64,000 nt of DNA from Clitopilus passeckerianus (Eukaryota > Basidiomycota > Agaricomycetes > Agaricales > Entolomataceae), in the NCBI GenBank assembly GCA_944990035.1, contig CALYLX010000011.1:124001-188000 (forward strand), given 5' to 3'. Each line of letters begins with the position of its first letter. Within the stretch, counting starts at the first letter, position 1. The notes below the pieces were generated by a model. It saw nothing but the letters and a program-made list of their open reading frames with translations. It ran no database searches and was not told where the DNA came from. The position numbers and the translations under genes are program-made. This document shows, piece by piece, positions 54,136 through 64,000 of the stretch.

Positions 54136-55518
54136 ATGTTTTTCATAGGTGCCATAGCGTCAAGGGCTGATAGTGCGGCTAGCGCCAAAGTGTACCATAG
54201 CGCCCAAGAGACGCGTAGTGCTGGGTAGTGTATGTCCAATTTGGGCAATAGCTCCCACGGCCAACCAAGGCCAAATGTTTGCGAGGGCATAGTAAATTAG
54301 TCCCAGGCTCTATTACAGAGTAATGCTAATATTAGCTGTTAGAAGCATATAAACTCCTATTTGATCTACCCTGTAATCTATGAAAGAAGGTACTGTTCTC
54401 TCTACACAACATAGTGTCGACTTGGGCGCAAATGTTCTGAATGAAAATTCAGGCTCCGACTGAATTCGAAGTTCAACATGACGCGTCAACTGGTCGTTCA
54501 TTTCTCATCACTTTCTCCCTCTCACCACCACCTCTTGGTTCACCACACACAAACGGCCTCCTCCTCTTCATATACTGTAAGGATGCGACAGTCTCCAGTA
54601 GGACGTGTATGTCGCGTAGTATTACTACCAGGTATGAGACTTACCGAGGACGGCACTTGGTTAGCGCCGTCATCATTCTTTCATGGTTTACTAACTTTTT
54701 TCACAGCCTTTTCTTCCAATATATGTGGACTATGAGAAGTAGAGAGCACATACGCGTGTGCATATCTAATGTCTAGGTAACACAGGTGAGTCCTAATGTG
54801 CACTGCAGTACCTGCAAATGGGCCGCTTTTATTCAGTAAAGGCTAACATCATATTTTCCTAGATTTGACTACTCTTGCGGTAACGATAATCTGCCTGAAC
54901 ACCATCATCACCTCCCATTCATATCTGAGGCACCAGTAAGTCCCAATATCTATCACGGCACTTTTATTTTATCAACACTAACATGGTTTCCTCACAGGTG
55001 CGACAATTCTCTGCAACACGAACTACATACAGAAACTCAGACACCGCCGCCATCACGCACTGCCAAACCCGTCGCTATGCGAGAACCATCGACTCGCCGA
55101 AGCTGGAGATACAAAAGTGGAACACATCGGCCGCTCATGAAGTGCCTGGGCTGGCCAGGCTTGCTGCGGGAAAGGGTAACTTAGGGAGCCTGCATACTAG
55201 TATCGTACCCCATGTCGTAGTTAGCGTTGAAATTGGATAGGTTTGATTATTCCTCCATTAAAAATTTGAGTGCTATTGAAGTGAACCGAACTGGTTCAAG
55301 TGAACCACCCGGGAAATTCTGGACAGACTCTATAGTAGATAGCCTGCTGGCTAGGCCTACTTAGAACTATGTAGCCAACATGGTAACTATAGACATGATA
55401 CAGAAGCTATCGAGAACTATGTACGTGGTATACCTTTGCTATGGTGCTATGGCGCTATGGTGGCCTACATAGCCCCATATAGTGTACCAGGATTTGCTGA
55501 TGTAATCTCTATCTACAG
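54136..55518. other. Rest of the Crinkler intron, with decayed exon-like pieces
   Basis: Between 54430 and 55240 the plus strand shows several splice-like signals around open pieces (for example TTLAVTIICLNTIITSHSYL, a possible membrane helix, before GTAAGTCCC). They do not assemble into a gene. CATAGCGC and CTATGGCGC words occur at both ends (54150-54200, 55440-55460) as they do before the retrotransposon (46860-46880). This hints at an older repeat into which the retrotransposon jumped. Confidence 0.4.
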
Positions 55519-56437
55519 TCGGAACCTCCAGCGTGAACCTCGCACAGAAAGGGAACTTGCTGAATTCTTTCACCCTTATGGCCCGTCAGCACGCAAGGCT
55601 TATGGAACCAAAAGCAGCGAGCAAGAGGAGCTCCTTGATGACATTTGCAGCACAATGACCCTCGAAAAGCTCCGGCTCTTGGTTGTGCAGGCACGCCGCC
55701 TCCAGATGGACGATGATACGGCCCACGACATCGTTATGCTATATCCTAGAGAAGACCGCTCAGATTTTGAGATATGCATCCCCTCGAAAACAGTTTACAG
55801 GAAACTCGTGTCAGCATTAGCCCTTCAATCATCCCAGGCAGCTGCGAAGTTCTTTTCATTCTGCAATTCCGCGTACTACACGAAGAGTGCAGCGGGCTTT
55901 ATACTCGAAGAGACGATGCATGCCATGGCCCCCAAGGGTGGTCAATGGCCAATATATGCTCTGGAGAAGTCAAAACAAACCGGCAGCAAGAATCAGCACT
56001 GGCGATCCCCGGAAAAGTACGACGATGACGACTTAGAGAGCCAGCACTACCTTCATATCGATTCAGAGGGATTTGATATTCAAACAGGGATATCCAAACC
56101 CTCGCAGCCAACTTCGCTAATGGAATTTGACTTTCCGCCGGCGAGCAAGAAGTTGCAGACAGGTTATTACCAGCCTACGTCAAGCAACCAGGCCACATTT
56201 GATTCTTTCATTTATGATGAACACAAGAATCATGCTATTGTCATTCAGTCAACGGTATCGCCAACTCACAGCGTCAAGCGAGTAGGCATCGAGGCACTGC
56301 AAAAACTGGGGGTTACCAAGTTCTCCTACCTTCTGTTTGCACCAAAATCCTCGAAGGGTAGGAGAATCGACCTTCCATTTCCACACGATCTGGAAGGCAT
56401 AATTCCAGCCAAGTACCTATTCTTCCTTGACATGTAA
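55519..56437 (+). pseudogene. Crinkler-type gene, 3' part (restriction-endonuclease-like domain)
   Basis: Open from the acceptor at 55518 to the stop at 56437, about 306 codons. The first part (ELAEFFHPYGPSARKAYGTK, MTLEKLRLLVVQARRLQ) is the family's post-NTPase helical region. The end holds the nuclease-like fold typical of mushroom CR proteins (SSNQATFDSFIYDEHKNHAI, VIQSTVSPTHSVK, YLLFAPKSS). A longer frame starting at 55436 is an artefact of the open intron end. The part is intact in itself. Its expression depends on removal of the 8.75-kb intron and on the in-frame TGA upstream, so the whole gene is marked as probably inactive. Confidence 0.7.
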
Positions 56438-56482
56438 CTGTATGTCGGAGAAATCGTTAGCATTACAGAGATTTCCCCTCCA

Positions 56483-57083
56483 TTAACTCATAAAATGAGC
56501 CACCACATGTAGTGTCACTCCATTTGTTGTAGCACCATCCCAATCAACCAGCCATGTACCGACTGGTCCGAAAAGGTCAAAGAGGATTATGAGAACATCA
56601 AGAGCTTCCCCACCCGACATCTGCTCAAACTCCTCTTCGAATATCTCTTCAAGTGTCCGCGATGGAATCTCGAACACATGGTCACGGAGGTCAGGTTTGT
56701 TGCCTAACTCCCGAACGGGGTTTTGGACGGGACGAGGCGCGGATTCAGTTTCCGATCGAGATTCCCATGTATCCAACATGCATCGTAACCCTGGGATCAC
56801 GAACAACTTTCACTGCTGCGAGCTGGGCTTCTTGTCAGCATTGCATCTCTGGGCAACGACCTTTTAGTATATTCAAGACACTGCGTGTTTCAGGACCCCA
56901 TCTTTGTGCGACGACAATGGCTCCAGTAGAGTCTAAACCGAATTCTCGACTTAGAGAAATCAGCCAATGGTGGTAAACAGGAAAACCTCGGGGAAAATGT
57001 ACGTAATAATAGCGATCCCGATTAGACAAGGCACGTCCATCATGATCACCTGAGCGTCTTTTTGCTTGCACAATCCCTTCCAC
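56483..57083 (-). CDS. Hypothetical protein, possibly two or three exons
   Basis: Two minus-strand pieces look coding. One is about 57020-56850 (HHWLISLSREFGLDSTGAIV, VAQRWGPETRSVLNILK). The other is about 56770-56483 (LRDHVFEIPSRTLEEIFEEE, FEQMSGGEALDVLIILFDLF, then a short hydrophobic end). The link between them is not clear, and I could not fix a start. No family recognised. It lies between the Crinkler gene end and the left end of the KDZ transposon, on the opposite strand to Crinkler. Confidence 0.35.
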
Positions 57084-57151
57084 CTATTCTCCTGCCCTGA
57101 CGTAGCTTGTGCCACGACCGCACACGATGCTTGATTGGCCACCTCAGGACA

Positions 57152-57274
57152 CCAGAATGATGCATCACATGTGGCAATTGCCACAGATCAATGGTGCATC
57201 ATTTGTGCTTAGTTGCCACGAAAAGTGGTGCATCATTTGTGGTGAATCCTCACAAGAGTAGTGCATCATTTGTG
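57152..57274. repeat. Left terminal and subterminal repeats of the KDZ transposon
   Basis: CCAGAATGATGCATC (57152-57166) is nearly the inverse of GATGCATCATCTGG at 62095-62108. Inside it, GTGCATCATTTGTG occurs exactly three times at 57194, 57228 and 57261, with spacings of 34 and 33 bp. This is what transposase-binding subterminal repeats look like. No target duplication was identified, so the exact end is uncertain. Confidence 0.5.
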
Positions 57275-58015
57275 CAGTCTTTCCACTGGCCCTTTCTCTT
57301 TTCTCCGCCCCCTCCCGTGCCCCTTGCTCTCGGTTGCGTCAGTGTTCCAGAACATCACTGACATAAGCTCTCATCACTCGCGCTTATCATTCGCCGGCAC
57401 CTAGACCACAGGCAACACTAGAACACACGTGGAACACGTTCAACCGTTGGCCGCCATTGCCAGATCAAGCAATAGTCCCGACTTTTGCTTACGAATGCGC
57501 CGCTTCGAGCATTGAGCCACTTTGTTGACGCGTCAATGTCTCGACATCACTGTCATCAGAACTATACAGTTCTGTAATTTTGTTCCCACCCTGAAGCCGG
57601 GCAGTGCCACGACCTGGGAGTTAACTGTACAGTACTTCCTCATTTCTTCTCACGCCTCAAAACATGCCCTCAACTTGAACACTGCCCAATGCCCCAGCGC
57701 CGTCCCTCCCTGCTTGCCTTTCCTTGTATTCTGCTCCTGCTGTCTGGTCTCAATGGTCGATTTTGGGTGCCTCTTAGGTATGTCATACAGAACCTTCATG
57801 TTCTCCTACCTTTTCTGACTATTAACCTTTCTCCAGATAGATGTGGATCTCATTCCTTGTGCTGTCGCCTATTACCACGAATTTCATGTATTAACGACTA
57901 CCTCTTCTGCATTATACACGAAGTTTGCTTCAATTTCACGAGGGAGCATCGAGGAAGACAATAAAGTGAATGTTTTGGAGCACTGTGTAAAACATCGATA
58001 GGTACTACATGGGGA
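57275..58015. other. Left non-coding part of the KDZ transposon
   Basis: The plus-strand frames at 57522-57818 and 57689-57964 are Cys/Leu-rich but have no support. The rest is the 3' flank of the transposase gene. Confidence 0.35.
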
Positions 58016-61000
58016 CTAAATGCTACCCTTGTCGGCCGCCTTCTCACCTGATGACCCTGCCTCTGGAGCCTCCACCTCTGAGTCTGCGATCATCTGCCCA
58101 ACCTCTGCCCATTTCAACGAGAATCGGCGGCGCAGGTCACGACAGATCCATGCTTGATGAGCGGAGTATGCTGAGAGCCCCTCCTGTAATAGCGAAGATG
58201 TCACGCCAGATCTCAATGACCCGCGCTGTTCCCACCAGGTGGCTCGAGAGTTGAAGAATTCGAGGACCCTCCTCATCTCCTCCTTGACCAGTGTGACCTC
58301 TTCCTCCCATCGCATGGCGCGAGCCCTTGCCCGTAACCATTGAATACGAAGGGCTAAAATGTGATGAGCGGAATAATTCGTCAAAGGGAACAAAAACAGA
58401 CTTACCATCCTGGAGTTGGGGAGCATCCAAATCGTCGTCTTGAGCGTCAGCAACACCTTCGGCAAGCCAAATCCACGCCAGCTTCTTGCGACCTTCGCCG
58501 ACCGTCTGATCACCGGAGAGAGGGTGGATATCCGAATCCTGGAGCACCTTGAAGAAGGCCCATTCCTCGTCCGGGGTGTTACGTTGCTCGGCCAACAGCT
58601 TCAAGGCTTCACGAGCTGTCCGATACTTGTTGACGGCGCTTCTGACCTTGGAGCGGTTGCGTGCGATGAGAGCTTGCGAGCGGGTGTTCTGGCGAACACC
58701 GCGAGACCAGTCGCGTTTGGACTTTGTGAGGTAGCTTTCGACGCGTAGATGACTACGGAGAGTATGGAGTGCATCCCTTGCTTGTGCTTGACGAACAACC
58801 CATTCACACTCCTGCAGCTGCGGGCTGCATTCGGTTTGGGAGCCGATGGCGGAGGGTAGCAAGAGCTGCATCTCGTACACCTTAGTTTCCTTCTGATTGG
58901 GGGGTCAGCGGTGTTCCTCGAGTGTCCGAAGCACAGTGACACCGGGAATGTACAACGCTTGCACGTCATACCAGGCCAGGATACGGCGACGAAGGGCATT
59001 CGTTCGTTCTTGAAAGTTGGCTTGTTGCAACGAAGTGGGATGGAGGCCAAGTCCAGATAGGTCGTCTTGTAGCCGGCGCCTACAGTGCAAAATTAGCATC
59101 TAATAGATAACGTGGTCCAGCATCACTTACTGTAACTCCTCAAGCTCAACACCCATACAAATCATCGAGCTCCCGGAGATGCCGCTGACAGTAGCGACAC
59201 CACTGCGGTCCGGTAGCTCTGCGTCTTGTTTTGCCAACAAAAGTTTGACGTCAGCTTGGGTGAGGTCTGAGCGGCATCGTTAGTCTGGGATCGTAGAAAT
59301 AAAAGCAAATGTTGACATGCCTTTCACACGTGATTCATAAGGGTTTGGGTGTTGTTTGGGATCGCTCTCCCAAGCCACTACCTCCGACCTCCATTCTTCA
59401 ATGCTCGCTTTAGACTCCTCCAAGGTGTGCTCAACCTGAGCTAAAATGTTGGCATGTGCTTTCCTCTCCACAACGGCCGCCTGAATCTTGGTAAGAAGTA
59501 GTCGACCTGTTATAGAAATAGCTGTTAGTCGTAGTAGTGGGACGGTCAATACTTCACGTACCCATAGCAATTGTCTTCTTCCAGTTGGAGTCGCCCATGT
59601 GATCCTCCAATTTGTCACGTCTGGCACCTGGCGCCATCTCCCGAGTGCTCCCGGCTAAGTCATTGATCCTAGACCAGCCACGTTCGGGAGCTTCGCCGTC
59701 CGTGCGTCCGACAAACTTCGTGAGGTTGAAAGAGAATTCACGATGACACTCCTGGATGTGAGCAGGAAGATGGAACTTGGGGATGCGCATGATCAACTCC
59801 AGCAACGCGACATTGATGAACCAGTCGGGGGGGAATTTGTCAGCCATACGCTTGGCGAAGTGGATGCCCCATTGACATATAATGTCGTAGGAGACAACAA
59901 GGCGGTCGAAACTGTGGTGTTTGAGTCCGGAGTAAAAGAGGTAGTCCATGTTGAGGTATCTGGCAATAGAGCGCGGTTAGCACTTGTGAACCGAATGTAT
60001 ATCACAGGTCTCATCACCTTTCTCCCTTCTGTAGATCACTGATAGAGTTTGGACGCCGAAAATCGTGCCGAGCACAGTCAACAGCCCCTAGTCCAGACAC
60101 TGAACATCCGTGAACGTCCTTTGTGTCAGCACTGTTGACAGCGTCGTGAGAGACACATTGGCTGGTCTAGAAGGCAGAGATAAGCATGACAGAATCAAAA
60201 CGGACGATGTGTTGACGTACAGCTTGTTTCTCAGAGCCATAACGTTCGAGATGCTCCATGTAGGCTTCGTTCTCCACGAAATAAGCATATCCTCGGCTTA
60301 AGGCTGGGTCCCTCTCTTCGCTTGAGACAGTTTTGCGTCGTAATCTAAAGTTTGCATCGATTGCAACAAAAAGTGTGTATAACCAACTATGATGAAGACT
60401 TCGTTAGATAATGAATTGGGTAAGTAGAGGAACCATACCTGTCTTTGGCGGACGCTTCGCGCCAATTCTCCGGCAGGTTCCAATCGGGTTGGGGACATGC
60501 TGGGCATAGCAGAGCACATTCCCCTTCGGCCGTGCCGTGGGCACCAGAGGGATGATGTCCGCGGCCTGCTCGCTTGAGCATCTTCAAGTGAGCAAACTCA
60601 CGAGCCATGCGAAGAAGTTCACGGTAGCGTGCCTTGGGTAGACAAAGTTAGCCTTATTTCAACTCGCAAAAAAAATGATATTTCTTACCGGGACAGCGTC
60701 TTCATCAATATTGTTTGTTTCACGAGCGAGACTCTGGTAGAACTGATATGCCGAAGCCTTCGATTCATAGCTAAGAAGCTGGAAGCGCTTGAGGGCATCA
60801 AAGGTGGCAGCAGTAGCTGGAAATTGGACGGTGGCGGGGAAAAGACGTGCTCGCAAGAGCTGGACGACACGGCTCTCAGCGCGGTCGCAACCACAGAAGT
60901 CAAGAGCAACTTGATGGATGCCAGAGGTGTCGATGATTGTAAAGCTGTCGCTTTTGGAACACTCAGGCAAAGGGCATGAACGATCGACAGGGTGCCCAAG

Positions 61001-61789
61001 TTGGACACGTAGACCCAACACCTTTAAAGTTGTACCCTCAAAAAAGCCTTGTTCGTTCCAGCGCTAAAAGGAACCCGAGTCAGCTGTGTTGCCCACAATC
61101 TCAGTACAGAATGGATATTACCTCGATCCGATGCAATGGCAAGTACATGTGGGCGTTGACAAGGCAGGATTGACACAAAAGCTGATCAGTGAAGCAGTCG
61201 TGGCAGCGATACAAGGACGTTGAGGGACCAGTGTTGCCCCAGCATTTGGAGCAGCAGTCGATTTGCGCGAAATCGCCGCGACCCTCAAGCCGAATGAATT
61301 CATCCAAGAATAAATCCATCTGGTCCTTCCAGAGATGTAGAGGTTCGTCCTGAGGTTTAAGAAAAGTAAGGGGGATGACCCTGTGCTCAAGCTCGAATGA
61401 CTTACTGAAGGGCGACTATCTCGAGCAGTCACAGTCACCTCGATATCTCGCTCAATCTGACCAACGAGCGGATCATCGTCATCCGGGTGGAGATCATACT
61501 CAACTGTGATGGATTCATCGGGGTAGAGTTGAGTGTACCAAGTCGAGAATGAGTTGACGAACTCAGGGGGGCCTTGGATAGAAACCGAGTATGACTGCGA
61601 GGACATCGAATCACCATGGATGTTGTACTCGCGCACGACATGGTGATAAGGAGCGTCCTGGGGTTGCCCAGGGAGATCAAAGGAAACAATACAGTCGTTT
61701 CGGCCTTTCTTGCGTTCGCGAGCATCGGCAGCTTGCGATTGAGTGTCGCGAAGCCAGCTGTACCCTCGTTTCGATGGGGCAGACGACAT
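58016..61789 (-). CDS. KDZ transposase with CxC2 cysteine cluster
   Basis: Multi-exon. The clear first exons are 61789-61406, 61349-61122 and 61063-60689, then one starting at 60632; further exons run to a stop at 58016. The zinc-binding CxC2 region lies near residues 140-220 (CCSKCWGNTG, YRCHDCFTDQLLCQSC). The body includes CPACPQPDWNLPENW, LYTLFVAIDANFRLRRK, DCARHDFRRPN, the catalytic VVSYDIICQWGIHFAKRM, PKFHLPAHIQECHREFSFN, and the hallmark GRTDGEAPERGWSRIN. The C-terminal part is helical (WLRARARAMRWEEEVTLVKE). The enzyme would cut and paste its own element. No internal stop is obvious in the exons I followed, but the middle exons (58.9-60.3 kb) were not all resolved. Confidence 0.85.
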
Positions 61790-62811
61790 GGCAGTCACGG
61801 GGGGAAATAATGGGCGAGGGGGATAAAATTATTTCGTCTGCAGAAGTATCCTGAATAATCTGCGTTGAGGATTTCGGGGTCCCTTGAGTTCGGGGTCCGG
61901 TTGCAATCATGTGGACCAAATTTCGGCACACAGAACCGCCGTAGTAAATTTGTCGCTGCAAGCATACATTTTGGAGGGTTTTCTTGGGATAAGAATGACG
62001 TGACGATGAATTTCCTAAGCTGGGCAGCAACCGATGTGTGGGGGTGCCTTGATAAGATTGGCGCAATAGTGAAATTCCGCCGCTAAGCGCAACAGATGCA
62101 TCATCTGGCACAAATGCGTGTGTTTCATCTAATCTCGGTGATACAGCCGACGGCATAAGCTCGTGGTTCCTCCACGAAATTCGGGAAATTCGGAAAATTT
62201 GAATAATATTGCCGCACATTTGAGTTCCTCGTGAGCAGGGTTTTCAGTCCGACGACCCATGGGAGGCAGTAAAGCAAGGTGAAAATTCAGTCGTCTATCG
62301 AACTGCGATCTTATGTGAAAGGACGTGTTTGGCCATGTATTTAGGGCGGTTCGAAACGGCTCGCATCACATGTGTGATGGGCTGGGTTTTGATAACGGCT
62401 AATGCTGATGCATGCGTCTCGTTTGCTGGATGAGATGTGAGCTCTGATGGCCGCATCATGGGATGTTTTCGGACTTACGGTTTGCAGGACAGGGGGTCGG
62501 GATTGCACACATTCCATAACCATCGGGCAAAGTTTGGCCGTATGTCGTAGCTGCATTAGGTTAGGTCTAGACAAGATTGAGGATCCCGATAAGCTAAAGC
62601 AGCCAGTCTGCATCGGTTCGCAACGGCCTTCCGGTGAGAAAGAAATGTTAAATAATTTTTCTATTAGAAAATCGGACTGTCACCTGGTCACGCATGAAGT
62701 GTCAAGCTTTGTGAGGCACTCCAGCAAACTCTGAAGCTCCGTATCTGGTTACGAAGTCACGTTGCAACCAGCTACTCATTTCAAATACGCTCAACGTTAA
62801 TTCTCTCAACG
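61790..62811. other. Right end of the KDZ transposon and intergenic DNA
   Basis: It contains the transposase promoter and the right terminal motif (62095-62108, GATGCATCATCTGG), then about 700 bp without a supported gene before the ATG at 62812. Confidence 0.4.
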
Positions 62812-64000
62812 ATGGGTAAAAAGTGGGCACGTACCGAAGAGCAGCAGGCGTTTCTAGACGCGAAAATGGACCACTTCCCGCTCGTTCGCATTCGACATAT
62901 CAAGGCAGCCTTCCTCGCGGAGCTGCAGAACGAATGGTTCAAAAAATGGCCTGAACGCGACAACGTCCTTGGCCCAGAAAGCGTGAACTTGACCACGGAG
63001 CAGCAGGCTCTGGTCGCAAAAGCCATTGCCAAGCGTAAAGGAGTGAGTTACTATTGTCACCGCCGACGCGTTCAGTGAAGTCTGACTACTTCTTTGAAGC
63101 AATTAAAGACTTACGTACGATGGCATGGCGATCGCTATCGAAATGCCCGGCGTCGAATGCTTCGCAAACGACTCGCATCATACCTCGATGTTCGGAAGAA
63201 GACACTCCCAGAAGTCTATTCGTCTATGTTTTGGGAGACGAAGATAGCACCAATGGTCGAGCAGGATCTATTAAATACTAAACCAGCTGAAAACGAGGTG
63301 TTCAAGTCATATCATGCTCGCCGTATCAGAACAATGATCAAAATACGAGACTCGTTGTGGAAGAAGGAATCCCCGGAAGTTATAGCGGCAGTCAAGGCGG
63401 AGAAAAGGAGGCTCGATGATGAACTCGCCAACCCAGGAGCAGGAAAGACGGAGGAAGGAGAGAAGACGGGCGAAGGAGAAACAGATGACGACGAGCAGAC
63501 GCTTGACGAATTAACGGAGTACATTTCTTGCTTCCCGCAAAGCCGTGGTATTGAATTTCAGTGCAGGGAAATTGATAATATTATCCCCATTCTTCGTGCC
63601 ATTGGCAAGGAAATCTTCGATCGCACAGGCTGGTACGCCAGCTTCTTCTTGGGTGGGATGTCAGTTCAAGGGGAGATTGAATGCCACTCGTAAGCGTCAT
63701 ACTTACTGGTGGATTGAGGGCACCGACTGACTGAAAATTAGCCTCCACTCTGGTACGAGTGGCGAGGCAAGACACACCTGGGCGGAATCAATGCCCAACT
63801 TCAAAACCAAAATAGGCTATCATTGGGCGCATTTCATTCATACGGCTATAAGTGCGTGTATCCTACGACAAGTAGCGAGAAAAACATCTAACATGGAGTA
63901 TTAGCCCCAGGAATGCAGCGAGATTGTGCAGACTTTCACCTTCGTCAAACAACTGGGGCATCACCTCGCTCCCAGTTCATGACCGCCCACGACACGGTCC
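62812..64000 (+). CDS. KDZ-neighbour type protein of unknown function, 3'-truncated by the window
   Basis: Exons 62812-63042, 63100-63689 and 63742-63851 are in phase, with a further exon from about 63905 running off the window. The protein begins MGKKWARTEEQQAFLDAKMD. It has a basic, helix-rich N-terminal half (FLAELQNEWFKKWPERDNV, LTTEQQALVAKAIAKRK, TYVRWHGDRYRNARRRMLRK) and then a long charged middle (a Gly/Glu/Thr run near 63440-63490). The C-terminal part is CFPQSRGIEFQCREIDNIIP, then HSGTSGEARHTWAE. I recall such proteins as a repeated family in mushroom genomes, often near KDZ transposons, but cannot name a domain. It starts about 700 bp beyond the transposon end in the opposite direction. 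It may be host-encoded or transposon-derived. Confidence 0.6.

Larger units (their letters stand above)
46764..55518 (+). other. 8.75-kb intron of the Crinkler gene
   Basis: The donor GTAAGTAG at 46764 and the acceptor ATCTACAG at 55511-55518 join in phase 2. They reconnect text that is contiguous in this protein family (ELLVA before, RNLQREPRTE after). Subtracting the 7,198-bp retrotransposon leaves about 1.55 kb, still long for this genome. An older insertion is likely included, because CATAGCGC-type words recur on both sides of the retrotransposon. Confidence 0.6.
57152..62108 (-). mobile_element. KDZ-superfamily DNA transposon (about 5 kb)
   Basis: The span between the near-inverse motifs at 57152 and 62095 contains one large minus-strand gene for a KDZ transposase with a CxC2 cysteine cluster. 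KDZ (Kyakuja-Dileera-Zisupton) elements are abundant in mushroom genomes. The boundaries are provisional. Confidence 0.6.

Noticed and set aside
57522..57964. Two plus-strand Cys/Leu-rich ORFs left of the transposase
   Set aside because: No start context, splice signals or similarity; they lie in the non-coding end of the transposon.

Overview
The window looks like nuclear DNA of a mushroom-forming basidiomycete (Agaricomycetes). The evidence is a FunK1 fungal protein kinase, a KDZ-superfamily DNA transposon with a CxC2-type transposase, a Crinkler-type NTPase/nuclease gene, large multi-exon F-box proteins, a GH11 xylanase with a fungal cellulose-binding module, and dense GT-AG introns of about 50-65 nt. 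All exon structures are inferred from splice signals, reading phase and similarity between copies; none was checked against transcripts. REGION 1 (1-12.8 kb): an array of a lineage-specific gene family, in which a mitochondrial-type presequence is followed by one membrane segment and a helical domain. Three copies look largely intact (251-1108, 9931-10814, 11392-12213), two are decayed (1414-2271, 2748-3165) and there is one faint relic near 7.1 kb. A FunK1 kinase gene (4085-6408, minus) and a small four-exon gene (7928-8877, minus) lie inside the array. REGION 2 (12.8-26.3 kb): an F-box protein with an acidic tail, an internally duplicated 641-aa protein of unknown function, a DUF726/TMCO4-like alpha/beta-hydrolase membrane protein, two tandem paralogs sharing an ILK...HVHF motif pair that resembles protein phosphatase 1 docking sites, and a Pho80/PCL-like cyclin. 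REGION 3 (26.9-44 kb): an RWD/DUF1115 protein, a single-pass membrane protein, a truncated and a full-length member of one F-box family, a GH11 xylanase joined to CBM1 without a linker, a small Mug135-like protein, an RS-rich nuclear protein, an HNH-domain protein, an NAD-type malic enzyme with a 9-nt microexon, and a MARVEL-like tetraspan protein. Most of these genes are on the minus strand. REGION 4 (45-64 kb) is dominated by mobile elements. A Crinkler-type gene (45342-56437) is split by an apparent 8.75-kb intron. Inside that intron sits a complete 7,198-bp Ty3/gypsy chromovirus with two 465-bp LTRs that look identical, a CCAAC target duplication, a Tf1-like self-priming signal, a C-terminal chromodomain and an extra 3' ORF with a membrane segment. 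The internal ORFs of this element carry several single-base frameshifts. A KDZ transposon follows (about 57.15-62.1 kb), and then a gene that runs off the window end. Housekeeping genes (malic enzyme, RWD protein, DUF726 protein, splicing-type RS protein) are thus interleaved with fast-evolving families (the array, F-box, FunK1, Crinkler) and with mobile DNA.
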